From the NCBI RefSeq assembly GCF_018613315.1, contig NZ_JAGGQL010000045.1, forward strand, positions 1 to 64,000: DNA of 64,000 bases. Reading direction: 5' to 3'. Position numbers and translations under genes: made by a program. Position 1 is the stretch's first letter. Every line of letters begins with the position of its first letter. This DNA is from Bacillus sp. ISL-37 (GTDB lineage Bacteria; Bacillota; Bacilli; Bacillales; Cytobacillaceae). Positions 18,099 through 27,030 of this stretch are shown piece after piece. Under the pieces are notes generated by a model, which was not told where the DNA came from, ran no database searches, and was given only the letters and a program-made list of their open reading frames with translations.

Positions 18099-20345
18099 TT
18101 ATTTAGCGGTTAAGGTTAATAGTTGTTCAAATACTTGAATATGACTTTCAATCTCTGAATTTGACTTTGTTTCATTTTGATCACCAGAATTCACTAGTGA
18201 ATTACTCATTAGAACGGAAGCTAGAGCCTGAGATTTTACTCTTACCGTTTGGTGTTGGCTTCTTGATAATTCTGTGGATATACTGAATGCTTTCTCATAA
18301 TCTCTAGCAACAAAATAAGAAAGACTTCCATAGTATTTAAACTCATCCGTCAATTCAAACTCTCTGCTGTTAAAATCCTCGTTTGGGAGGCGTTTTTTTA
18401 GACTTTCAAAATCACGCTGGAATTTCTCATAGTTCCTTACAGCTTTCTTGGCAACCTCAGTCGCTGTCTTTGATTCCTTTTGTTGTATCAAATTCAAAGA
18501 AATATCTGTATATAATTTCAAATTAAGATCTAAATGGTTTTTATCGAAAGGATCTGCTTCGATTGCATACTCACTTAATTTTAAGGCTTCTTCTAAATAA
18601 CCATTTTTGAAAAGCAATTGGATTGATAACAAAAGGCCATGTGAATTGTTTTTTTCTAATGAGTATATTTTGTCAGCAATTCGCCTTACATTCTCCCTAT
18701 TAGCCCCACTTTCATCCTCTGAAAGAAGCAGACCGAGGGTATTCCACTTTTCAATGTCATAATTATTGTATTGTAAAGATTGATCCACTAACATCTGTTT
18801 TCGGGCCAGTGATTCCTCGGCTATCGCTTGATCAAATAACTGATCTGATTTAATAAAGCGATAAGATTGCACGGCCGTGACCAGAATTAATATTGCAGCT
18901 AGAATATATACTGAATTCATTTTCCACAGTTTCATGCCCTGTTCAAATTGTGTATCCGGCAGACCAAGAGCAATTAAAGACAATACGAGAAACCAGACTG
19001 CACCATATGATAGATTAAAATCAATTAAACTATGAAGAAAAATAAGCAAAAGCGGCAATGAGACACTTAGGTTTGCTTCATTCTTTGCAAGTCCTTTCCA
19101 TATCACGAACAAAAAGTAGACGATTATCGCGATAAAGGCTATTAACCCTGGAACACCTGAACTGATTAACCAATCCAAGTAGCCATTATGTAAACTCTTC
19201 GTTAAGTAAGGAAGAGACTGATGGTTTGTATAAATAGCAGACCAGCCATTCCCTCCATATCCCTGAATCAATGAATCCTTACTTGCCTTAATAGCATCAT
19301 TCGCAATAATTAAGCGCTCTTGAAACGTATCAAATCCAAATTGTATTCTTTCTGTAAATTGAGATGGCAAGACAGAATAGATTAATCCTTTGAATTTTAG
19401 GTCCAGCAAAAAAAGAATAGATAAGGTAAACAGCACGGATGGAGCGACCAACCTTACAAACTTGGTGCTCTCCGCTTTTTTGTAAAACGGCGTCTCTATT
19501 AACTTCTGCATTAGTTGATAAAGAAAGTACATTACAATCATCATCAAGATCATAGATAGAAGCAAGTAGGTTAGAATACTACTTTCTTGTTCAGATGCAA
19601 CAAGGAATATCAGTATCGCCATACCTGCAGATACTGTAGAAGCAATTATATACATAAGCTGTTGCGGTAAACGCATGAGAAACAATCCAATAATCCAAAT
19701 CAAAGGCAGAAGAATCCATACACCCCTCGAGCCTGATAAAAATAACCCCAAGATGAAAGGCATAAATGAAATGGATATGAGGACAGCAAATTTCCTCGTA
19801 ATACTGCTAGCGCTGATATGTAAAAGAGCAAGTAACCAAAGCGCAGCCATAATAACCCCGAATGTGTTGGGATATTGATATATCCCTCCAAGTCTCCCGG
19901 AAGAAATTGCTCCTGTAAATTCTAGTAATCCACCATATACAGCTATTGAGTATAAACTAATGCAAAACCCGGTAAATAGGATTACTTTTAATAAAAGGGA
20001 CTTATATCTTGCATCCCTTGTGACATAATAGACTAATAGAAAAAAGCATCCGTATGCCGTCCACTTCAATATAGCTTGCCATGCTCCCAGAGGTGTAGCA
20101 GCATTCATCAACGAAAATACGAGAATAGCCGGCAATATGAAAAAGATAAGAGGATAAAAGACAGCTTTTAATTCCTTTTTAAAAAATAAGTAAACAACCA
20201 AAAAAATCGAACTTCCATAAAGCAATAATTGTACTGGATAAAAGTCTTCGTCAAAGTATAAACCTTTCACAAATGAAGCAAAAAATAAAAGCAGCGAGAT
20301 TCCGGCAAGAAGCCAGAAACGTAATTCCTTAAAATGTTCTCCCAT
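18099..20345 (-). CDS. O-antigen ligase/polymerase-like membrane protein with C-terminal TPR region
   Basis: A polytopic membrane protein of the Wzy_C/WaaL superfamily (748 aa) that would polymerise lipid-linked glycan units or transfer a glycan outside the membrane. Seen: 13-14 hydrophobic segments to about residue 500; the superfamily core LSGSRGVWILLPLIW followed by another helix; a large outer loop with QGYGGNGW before the last helices; a soluble C-terminal half with helical TPR-like repeats at about 530-740. The start codon overlaps the stop of the upstream PBP-like gene (TAATG), so translation is probably coupled. It lies in an operon with that gene and a membrane N-acetyltransferase. 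Whether it is polymerase or ligase cannot be told from sequence. Confidence 0.85.
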   Translation of the reverse strand: MGEHFKELRFWLLAGISLLLFFASFVKGLYFDEDFYPVQLLLYGSSIFLVVYLFFKKELKAVFYPLIFFILPAILVFSLMNAATPLGAWQAILKWTAYGCFFLLVYYVTRDARYKSLLLKVILFTGFCISLYSIAVYGGLLEFTGAISSGRLGGIYQYPNTFGVIMAALWLLALLHISASSITRKFAVLISISFMPFILGLFLSGSRGVWILLPLIWIIGLFLMRLPQQLMYIIASTVSAGMAILIFLVASEQESSILTYLLLSMILMMIVMYFLYQLMQKLIETPFYKKAESTKFVRLVAPSVLFTLSILFLLDLKFKGLIYSVLPSQFTERIQFGFDTFQERLIIANDAIKASKDSLIQGYGGNGWSAIYTNHQSLPYLTKSLHNGYLDWLISSGVPGLIAFIAIIVYFLFVIWKGLAKNEANLSVSLPLLLIFLHSLIDFNLSYGAVWFLVLSLIALGLPDTQFEQGMKLWKMNSVYILAAILILVTAVQSYRFIKSDQLFDQAIAEESLARKQMLVDQSLQYNNYDIEKWNTLGLLLSEDESGANRENVRRIADKIYSLEKNNSHGLLLSIQLLFKNGYLEEALKLSEYAIEADPFDKNHLDLNLKLYTDISLNLIQQKESKTATEVAKKAVRNYEKFQRDFESLKKRLPNEDFNSREFELTDEFKYYGSLSYFVARDYEKAFSISTELSRSQHQTVRVKSQALASVLMSNSLVNSGDQNETKSNSEIESHIQVFEQLLTLTAK

Positions 20346-22021
20346 TATTCAATCACCTTTTCCATGACACGTTTAAACAAAGAAGCTGGATACGTGCCTC
20401 CAGATACTTCTTGTTCTTCACCAGATTTTTCATTTTCCGTACCTACCCAAACTGCCACTGTAAATTGATCAACCCCGCCAACAAACCAGCCATCATGTCC
20501 TGTAGTTCCTGTTTTTCCATACACATGGACATTTTTCATCTTGGCACTTTGGCCTGTTCCTTCCTCAACAACTTTTGTAAGAGCCTTTTTGATATCATTA
20601 GCCGTTTTTTCAGAATAGATCTGTTTCTTCTCCGGAGATGCTTTTATGTAGATTTCTTCCCCATTTGAATCAATCATTTTATATATTGTGCTGCCATATA
20701 CTGCTTGTCCTTCATTAGCAAAGGCGCTATAGGCAATAGCCATTTGCAAAGGTGTGGCTCCTCTTTCATGCAAACCAAGGGCAATCCGATAATCCTCACG
20801 GCCGTTAAAAGCAAACAAATCGAATTTCTTTAGCGATTCCACCCCTTTATCCAGCCCTATCTTTGTCATTAACCATACTGCCGGAACATTGTGTGACATA
20901 ACAATCGCATCTTCCATTGTCACTTCACTGCGATATTTAAAGTCATAATTCTTCGGTGTAAATGTCCCTAGTTTAAGTGGCTTATCTTCAAGAAGGTCAT
21001 CAAGTTTCCAACCATGCTCCAATGAGGGTGCATATACAGCAAGCGGCTTAAATGCAGAAGCGGGCCTCCGCTGTATTTCAGCGGGGTTAGTTAGACTTTC
21101 CAGCGGGTTCCTGCTCCCTGCGACAGCTTTTACAGCCCCTTCCACATGATCCATTATCACCATGCTTCCCTCTATTTTGTTTTCTTCATATTGATCCGGC
21201 GGAAAATTTTGAGGATTAGTAAATTCATCGTAAAGAGCCTTTTGGATGCTTTCATCAATATTGATATAAAGCCTGATATTATTCATTGCTAATTCATGTT
21301 CAGAAATATCCAATTGTTCCTTTGCCTCTTTTACCGCTAATTCGAGATAGGAATGAAGAAATGCATTCTTGCTGTCTTGTAAGGAATCAAGAAAAGCCGG
21401 CAACTCGGAAAACGCTATGTCTGCATCATTTTCTGTTATTAGTTTTTTGCTCAGTAACACTTCGACTAGCTGTTCAATTTTCATTTCAATATTCTTGTCA
21501 AGTGTTGTTACTTTACCTGTATATAGTTCTTGAACACCTAATATGTACAACCATTCAAGTAATTCAAGGTCTGTTACCTTTTTATCAAAATAATAATCAG
21601 CTGCAGCATCTACCCCAATCAGGCCATTATGTATGTACATTTTCTTGAAAAAGAAACTTTCAATTTCATTTTCATTATAGAAAGTGTTTAAATATACTTT
21701 TGCGAAAATCCTCTTAATTTTTGAGAAAGTTTCTCTCTCAGGATAGATTGATTTAACCAACTCTTGATCGAAATCTTCATCAATATCCACAATAGTTAAA
21801 ATTTGCTTTGGAATTGGGTCCGGGCTTCGGTCGGAATTACTTATTATGTTTAATTCTTTGCCTCTTTCATCAAAGAATCTTATTCCCTGTCGATGGTCCA
21901 ACTTTTTTTCAAAATTCCAAACCCCAGCGAATAAAGTAAAAACCACTAAAAGCAGGAGTCCAGCTAGAAGGACTCCTGCTTTTTTTCTCTTTTTACCATT
22001 GTCTGTTTTATTTTTTCTCAT
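20345..22021 (-). CDS. PBP-like transpeptidase with a degenerate GT51 domain
   Basis: A membrane-anchored penicillin-binding protein. Seen: one N-terminal transmembrane helix (about 15-35); a stretch at 85-170 that aligns by eye with class A GT51 (QELVKSIYPERETFSKIKR, then AADYYFDKKVTDLELLEWLY) but lacks the catalytic EDxxFxxHxG and the GGST motif; a complete transpeptidase domain with Ser322 in SAFK, SHN at 376-378 and KTGTT at 503-507. So it should still be an acylating DD-transpeptidase, while glycosyltransferase activity is unlikely. It starts 4 bases after the upstream acetyltransferase stop and ends in TAATG overlap with the ligase-like gene. The pairing suggests a job in attaching or managing a wall polymer rather than general wall growth (inference). 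Confidence 0.87.
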   Translation of the reverse strand: MRKNKTDNGKKRKKAGVLLAGLLLLVVFTLFAGVWNFEKKLDHRQGIRFFDERGKELNIISNSDRSPDPIPKQILTIVDIDEDFDQELVKSIYPERETFSKIKRIFAKVYLNTFYNENEIESFFFKKMYIHNGLIGVDAAADYYFDKKVTDLELLEWLYILGVQELYTGKVTTLDKNIEMKIEQLVEVLLSKKLITENDADIAFSELPAFLDSLQDSKNAFLHSYLELAVKEAKEQLDISEHELAMNNIRLYINIDESIQKALYDEFTNPQNFPPDQYEENKIEGSMVIMDHVEGAVKAVAGSRNPLESLTNPAEIQRRPASAFKPLAVYAPSLEHGWKLDDLLEDKPLKLGTFTPKNYDFKYRSEVTMEDAIVMSHNVPAVWLMTKIGLDKGVESLKKFDLFAFNGREDYRIALGLHERGATPLQMAIAYSAFANEGQAVYGSTIYKMIDSNGEEIYIKASPEKKQIYSEKTANDIKKALTKVVEEGTGQSAKMKNVHVYGKTGTTGHDGWFVGGVDQFTVAVWVGTENEKSGEEQEVSGGTYPASLFKRVMEKVIE

Positions 22022-22025
22022 TATC

Positions 22026-23135
22026 TTATACCTTTAGATACCAATTTTTTTTATGCAATATAAGCGCTATGATTGTCCACACCATGAAAATCAGCCCAGC
22101 ATATGCTAACTGGGGATAAGCGGTAATTCCTTCTAGCCAGTTTAGCAATACTTGAGAGAATGTTAGGTCTTGACCAGGAAACTTTATATGATTCAGCAGA
22201 GAAAATAAGATAAACTTCCCAAAGTAAATCAAAAAACTATTCCGCCCAAAAGCATTCAAAAAATATACCAGCGGATTATTATGTGTTTTATTTTTTTGAT
22301 CACTCAGGAGATGAACAATCCCCAGGAGCGATATGGTTGTACCCGCAGTAAGCAAAGCAAAGGATGGCGTCCAGATCTTTTTATTAAAAGGTAGTATGAT
22401 ATCTACTAGATGCGAACCGCCAATTAAAACAATCCCTAACAGAACGAGGGCCTTCCAAGAGTTCTTCCCGATTTCTCTATTTTTCATAAGAATGCTGCCG
22501 GCCGCAAAACCGAACAATACATTCGCAAGTGAGGCGATGATTGTAAGGATTCCCTCTGGGTCATATCCACTTTCCCCTTGATGGTAGATGTGGTCTGTAC
22601 TAAATACTTTGCTATCAATTATGCCAGACGGATTGCAATCAGGCTGCGGTAAACCCTGTTCGCAGCCACTGCTTGCTGCCAGCAAGTATGAACCATGCAG
22701 TATTAAGATCAGTACAGCAATCAGTGATAAAGATTTCCACGTTTTTGCCACTGATGAAATCAGCACTGCCATTATCCCCAGAGCAGCATACAGCTGCAGG
22801 ACGCCGGTATATCTTAACGTTTCAAAGTTGAAATTCCATTGGACGATCATATTAAAAATAAGTCCATATATGATTAATCGGATGGTTCGTTTAATAAGTT
22901 TAGGCCAACTTACTCCCCGATGATAAGCAATGGCCATCCCTGTGCCAAAAACAGTAATGAACGCAGGCAGAATATAATCCAGGATCGTTACGTTGTACCA
23001 CGCGCCATGACGGAGGTTTTCATATCCGCCGTATGGGATATTGCTTAAATAAACTGAGAGGACAATAATAATCCCCCTGGTAAGGTCCAGCGAATGAATA
23101 CGCCGTGATTCTTTAGTTGTAGTATTTTGTTCCAT
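22026..23135 (-). CDS. HGSNAT/DUF1624-type transmembrane sugar N-acetyltransferase
   Basis: A multi-pass membrane protein (369 aa, about ten helices) of the heparan-alpha-glucosaminide N-acetyltransferase family, which carries acetyl groups from cytosolic acetyl-CoA across the membrane to an amino sugar. Seen: family opening RIHSLDLTRGIIIVL, the conserved stretch LRHGAWYNVTILDYILP holding the His expected to take the acetyl group, and a C-terminal helix bundle. It is the first gene of a three-gene operon with the PBP-like and ligase-like genes, and is divergent from an exported PIG-L deacetylase 74 bases away. The acceptor is probably an extracytoplasmic amino sugar of the surface polymer (inference). 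Start ATG has GAAGGGA upstream. Confidence 0.82.
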   Translation of the reverse strand: MEQNTTTKESRRIHSLDLTRGIIIVLSVYLSNIPYGGYENLRHGAWYNVTILDYILPAFITVFGTGMAIAYHRGVSWPKLIKRTIRLIIYGLIFNMIVQWNFNFETLRYTGVLQLYAALGIMAVLISSVAKTWKSLSLIAVLILILHGSYLLAASSGCEQGLPQPDCNPSGIIDSKVFSTDHIYHQGESGYDPEGILTIIASLANVLFGFAAGSILMKNREIGKNSWKALVLLGIVLIGGSHLVDIILPFNKKIWTPSFALLTAGTTISLLGIVHLLSDQKNKTHNNPLVYFLNAFGRNSFLIYFGKFILFSLLNHIKFPGQDLTFSQVLLNWLEGITAYPQLAYAGLIFMVWTIIALILHKKNWYLKV

Positions 23136-23172
23136 AAGTCTTGTCCCTTCTCTTTATATATCTGCTATATGC

Positions 23173-23178
23173 TATAAT
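23173..23178 (+). promoter_or_regulatory. -10 box for the PIG-L gene
   Basis: TGCTATAAT (TATAAT at 23173-23178, TGn extension) lies 32 bases before the TTG start. It falls inside the longer open frame that would begin at 23141, which argues for the downstream TTG. Confidence 0.55.
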
Positions 23179-23209
23179 ATCCCGAGAAACTAGAAAAGAG
23201 GTTATAAGG

Positions 23210-23944
23210 TTGAAAAAGATAATAGCCGTCGCGGTTCTTTCTATTGTGATTATAGTGGGTTTCGCGATTCATACTAGGGAGAACTTTGATACAGTCATCT
23301 TCTACTCACCACATGCCGATGATGAGGTATTGAGCATGGGTCCCTCAATCCTCCATTATAAGAACAAAGAGAAAAAAGTTGTCGTAGTGTTGTTATCAGA
23401 AGGGCTCGCCAGTGCTGCATACCCCAAATTAAATAATAAATTAAACGACTCAGGACTTCCACTTATTTCTAAAAAACAATTTGGTGAGGCAAGGCAGAAA
23501 GAGTTCAAATTATCCCTCGAAAAACTAGGGATTTCTTCAAGTGATATTTATTTTTACAACCTGCCAGATGGCAAGTTCTCCAAGGATGATGTCTCGAAAA
23601 TCATGCAAGAAATGAATACCAGATATCCAAATGCCCAACATCATGCAATGTCCTACAAAGATCCGCACCACGATCACGCTACAACCGGACAAGCCCTTCA
23701 AGAGCTGCTAGAGCAAGATAAAATAAACAACGGAATATTCCACCTTCCAATTCAGGAATATGCCAATATTGAATATGACAGAAAACAAAAAGTACCAAGT
23801 AATAAAGAAAACTCATACAAAGATGCATTGGATGCGTATGGTATTTGGAAACCTGAAGATGGATACTATAGCATTGGCCTTGATTCTGTTACGGATTACT
23901 TTAGGATGGCTCGAGAAGAAATGGAAAGCAGATGGCATAAATAA
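23210..23944 (+). CDS. Exported PIG-L family deacetylase
   Basis: A zinc-dependent N-deacetylase of the LmbE/PIG-L family, which removes acetyl groups from GlcNAc-type residues. Seen: N-terminal hydrophobic segment (residues 4-20) acting as signal or anchor; the metal motif SPHADDE (His35, Asp38); the second motif DPHHDHA near residue 160 with the third ligand; 244 aa. TTG at 23210 with AGAGG/AAGG upstream was chosen because the promoter lies 3' of the longer start. It is divergent from a membrane N-acetyltransferase gene, so the two may set the acetylation state of the same extracellular sugar (inference). It shares a terminator hairpin with the convergent NlpC/P60 gene. Confidence 0.85.
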   Translation: MKKIIAVAVLSIVIIVGFAIHTRENFDTVIFYSPHADDEVLSMGPSILHYKNKEKKVVVVLLSEGLASAAYPKLNNKLNDSGLPLISKKQFGEARQKEFKLSLEKLGISSSDIYFYNLPDGKFSKDDVSKIMQEMNTRYPNAQHHAMSYKDPHHDHATTGQALQELLEQDKINNGIFHLPIQEYANIEYDRKQKVPSNKENSYKDALDAYGIWKPEDGYYSIGLDSVTDYFRMAREEMESRWHK

Positions 23945-23980
23945 AACAAAACGGCCGTGTATAATCACGGCCGTTTTGTT
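23945..23980. terminator. Bidirectional terminator between convergent genes
   Basis: A perfect 15-bp stem (AACAAAACGGCCGTG with its complement) and 6-base loop ends in T-rich arms on both strands. Confidence 0.92.
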
Positions 23981-23981
23981 A

Positions 23982-25286
23982 TTAATATGGTCTTTTAGCA
24001 CCTAGATAGCGACTCTTCCAATAGGAAATATTCATGTCACTGATTTCTACGCCTCTTGATGAGCCAGCATGGATGAATTGATTGTTTCCAAGGTAGATGC
24101 CTGCATGCGATGGTCCCGGCTTATAAGTTTGATAGAATACGATATCACCAGGGGATGGCTGGGAGACAACCTTGGAAGCATTCCAGATATCACTAGTTGT
24201 CCTTGGCAAATCTACCCCGTTTTTATCATAGACAAAATTCAAATAACCACTGCAGTCGAAACCACTTGCAGTCGTTCCGTCAAATACATAGGGTACTCCA
24301 ATATAAGCTTTGGCTGTTGCAATTAGACTATTTACATCAAAGGATAGAATATTAGCGACATTCGCAGATAATACTCCCGTACCGCCAACTAGATTGAAAG
24401 CCTGGATGCCCCTCTGATCTGCCAGAGTCATGATTTCTTGCGGCACAGCATTGGGCTGAACCAATAGAATAGAAGAATTGTTTTTTGCAGCTAATACTGA
24501 TCCTGTAAGTGCATCTGCAAATGAAGCCCCAGAGGCTACATAAGCAGGATTCGCAGGTATATTTAGAGTTTTTACAATATTTGCGGATGTAGCGTATCGA
24601 TTCGCACCCGCAATCCTTTTAGGTGAAGGAAGTTGTCTAAAGACTGTATCAGATACGGCGGAATTCCCGCCAACTACAATGGTACTGCTAAACTTTTTCA
24701 GTAGTTCTTTAGTAGCTGCAGGAATACTATCTTTTCCTGTCAATATAATTGGCATCTTATTTCTAGCAGCATAGGCTGCAATGGATAGACTGTCAGGATA
24801 GTTCTCCCCATAAACAACGATGGCTGTTTTTGAAGTTGTATTTAACTTCTGTGCTATTTTTACCGAGGTATCATAACGATTGACACCACTGATTCTTTCA
24901 GTGGCTAAACCCATAGATTGCAGTGTTTTTACTACATTATCCGTAATGGCGCTGCTGCCGCCTAAAATTACAGCTTTCTTTGCTTGCAGCCTTACTATTT
25001 CTTGCTTAGTAACAGCAGGAAGCTCAGACTTTCCGGTTAGAAGGATTGGAGCATTCAATGAATAAGCCAGTGGTGAGCCGGACAATGCATCAGGAAAATT
25101 CGTTCCAACTGATATCACAACTGCAGGCGCTGTCGCCCAACCTTTTTTAGAAACCGCCACGGCTGTTTCATACCTGCTTTGGCCGGAAATTCTATCTACC
25201 TTCTTTACAGCAGCTTCTATCGTATTAGGAAAAATCAGGACGGCTAAGAACAAGAGCAGCAAGTATGTAGAGAATTTTTTAGACAT
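23982..25286 (-). CDS. NlpC/P60 endopeptidase with three N-terminal CWB2 repeats
   Basis: A secreted peptidoglycan hydrolase, 434 aa. NlpC/P60 enzymes cut gamma-D-Glu to diamino acid bonds in stem peptides. Seen: signal peptide to about 26; CWB2 repeats at about 30-312; NlpC/P60 domain from 318 with catalytic Cys in GFDCSGYLNF, His in SHAGIYLG and the third polar residue in QFIHAGSS. The catalytic set is complete. Here the anchor is N-terminal, opposite to the amidase at 4.4 kb. It lies between the polymer genes at 18-23 kb and 25.5-29 kb and is probably monocistronic. Start ATG at 25286 follows a GGGGG tract. Confidence 0.93.
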   Translation of the reverse strand: MSKKFSTYLLLLFLAVLIFPNTIEAAVKKVDRISGQSRYETAVAVSKKGWATAPAVVISVGTNFPDALSGSPLAYSLNAPILLTGKSELPAVTKQEIVRLQAKKAVILGGSSAITDNVVKTLQSMGLATERISGVNRYDTSVKIAQKLNTTSKTAIVVYGENYPDSLSIAAYAARNKMPIILTGKDSIPAATKELLKKFSSTIVVGGNSAVSDTVFRQLPSPKRIAGANRYATSANIVKTLNIPANPAYVASGASFADALTGSVLAAKNNSSILLVQPNAVPQEIMTLADQRGIQAFNLVGGTGVLSANVANILSFDVNSLIATAKAYIGVPYVFDGTTASGFDCSGYLNFVYDKNGVDLPRTTSDIWNASKVVSQPSPGDIVFYQTYKPGPSHAGIYLGNNQFIHAGSSRGVEISDMNISYWKSRYLGAKRPY

Positions 25287-25463
25287 TCCGTACCCCCAAA
25301 ATTAGATGTTAAACTCATTTTCTCTTTTTTTCTATTATAACAAGCAAAAAAATACATTTTATATTACAGTTTGTTAACAATTTGTTGGAAGCTGTAACTT
25401 TTTGTAACAGATGAACATTTAACGAATTATATTGTCAGTATTTCGAATTCTAGCAGATATTAA

Positions 25464-25498
25464 TAGAAAAAAGCTTCCTAGGAAATGGAGGAAGCTTT
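25464..25498 (-). terminator. Terminator of the wecC-tagA-flippase operon
   Basis: Stem AAAGCTTCCT / AGGAAGCTTT followed on the minus strand by TTTTCTATT, ten bases after the flippase stop. Confidence 0.85.
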
Positions 25499-25507
25499 CA
25501 GATGCTA

Positions 25508-27025
25508 TTAAATATCTAATTTCTCTCTTTTTAGCAGCTGTTTAAATGTTCGTGATTTTAACAAAAGTAATCCGCTGACAAATACAATTCCTCCAACCGG
25601 CACCTTCACAATTAATATTTTCAGATTGCTCCAGTTCGATGAAGGCAGCAGATTACCCATAAGAGTTAAAACTATGACCATAGCCGCTACTGCGATCGTT
25701 ATTTTCAAAAACTCTTTCCCAATCGTGCTAATCCTAAATCCACCAGATATTTTATACAGAGTCGTAAATGTCATGGCAGAGTATAGTAAACCAACAATTG
25801 ATGCAGACAAGGCAAGTCCTGGAGGGCCAAACCATTTAGATAAGAAATAGTTAGAAATAACATTGATTACAATCGAAATCAATCCGATTCTCATTATAAG
25901 ATGCCCTTTTTCCAACACATAAAAGCCTTTTGCGATTACTGCCTGAATACTATAGAAAAAAACGGAACCCATATACAACACAGCATACTCACTTGTATGA
26001 GCTGCTGCTATCGAGTTAAAAGCTCCCCTCTCATAAACAAGACTGACAATCGGCTCAATCAGAATTACCATTCCTGTTACAGTGGGAGCAAGAAATAGGA
26101 ACATATAGGTCAAGCCGCGTTCGATTCCCTGCTTAAACAGCAGGTTGTCATTTTCGGCTTTCGCTTTCGCCAAGAATGGAAAAATCATCGTGGCAATCGT
26201 AACCCCAAATATTGCCTGAGGGATACTTACGAGACGGAATGCGTAATTCAGGTTGGAAACTACGCCTTCCTGCATCCCTGCAGCAAACAACATATTGACG
26301 GTGAGGTTGATTTGGCCGACAGCAATCGTGATTCCTACCGGCAAAAAAACAATATAGAAGCTCTTTATTTCCAGCCAATCTGCTCTTTGTTTCCAATCAA
26401 GCAACCTGCCAGGTTTTAAATAGAACACCTTAATTAATAAGGAAAGCAGTGTGCCAACCAGATAACCAAGAGGAACCGAATAGATCCCTATCTGTTGTTG
26501 AAACCCAATCGCGAAGGCTACAGTGGTAAGAACCACGACTGTTTGCGAAAAGGTGGAAAAAGAAAACTTCTTCTGGGAATCAAAATAGCCTTCGTAGACG
26601 GCATTAATCCCTACAAAGGCAATCGAAAGGAAATAGATTCCCGCGGTCCACCCGGCAATTTGCCAACCCTCATCGTACCGCCCAAACTCTGGATACAGCA
26701 AGCGGACAAGACCTGGAGAAATAACCACACCAATAATTGAAACAACCAGGCCAATAAAGAATGTACCTTTGACGACATTCGTTAAATGACTATGCCCTTT
26801 ACCAAGTCGATCGTATTTATAATAACTTGGAAGAAAAGCATCCTTCATTCCAGTCAGCATAAAAAGAATAAGGGCATTCGGGATTGTCATGGCAGCAAAG
26901 TAAGCATCTGCCATATATGAATCACCATAGTAACCTGAAATCACCAGGTCACGAATCATACTTGAAAATTTTAAAAGCAATGTGGAAGCAATCAATAAAA
27001 TTGCGGCAATCCTAAGCTTTTTCAT
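25508..27025 (-). CDS. MurJ/MviN-family lipid-linked glycan flippase
   Basis: A polytopic membrane protein (about 505 aa, 14 hydrophobic segments) of the MOP exporter superfamily, MurJ branch, which flips undecaprenyl-linked sugars outward. Seen: N-terminal LLKFSSMIRDLVISGYYG and the charged loop with MKDAFLPSYYKYD, both typical of MurJ. The ATG at 27025 (AAAGGA upstream, 5 bases after the tagA-like stop) is chosen over the open frame reaching 27118, which would run into the upstream gene. Position in the operon behind a ManNAc transferase and a UDP-ManNAc dehydrogenase suggests it exports the unit of that polymer and is not the housekeeping lipid II flippase (inference). Confidence 0.88.
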   Translation of the reverse strand: MKKLRIAAILLIASTLLLKFSSMIRDLVISGYYGDSYMADAYFAAMTIPNALILFMLTGMKDAFLPSYYKYDRLGKGHSHLTNVVKGTFFIGLVVSIIGVVISPGLVRLLYPEFGRYDEGWQIAGWTAGIYFLSIAFVGINAVYEGYFDSQKKFSFSTFSQTVVVLTTVAFAIGFQQQIGIYSVPLGYLVGTLLSLLIKVFYLKPGRLLDWKQRADWLEIKSFYIVFLPVGITIAVGQINLTVNMLFAAGMQEGVVSNLNYAFRLVSIPQAIFGVTIATMIFPFLAKAKAENDNLLFKQGIERGLTYMFLFLAPTVTGMVILIEPIVSLVYERGAFNSIAAAHTSEYAVLYMGSVFFYSIQAVIAKGFYVLEKGHLIMRIGLISIVINVISNYFLSKWFGPPGLALSASIVGLLYSAMTFTTLYKISGGFRISTIGKEFLKITIAVAAMVIVLTLMGNLLPSSNWSNLKILIVKVPVGGIVFVSGLLLLKSRTFKQLLKREKLDI

Positions 27026-27030
27026 GGTTA

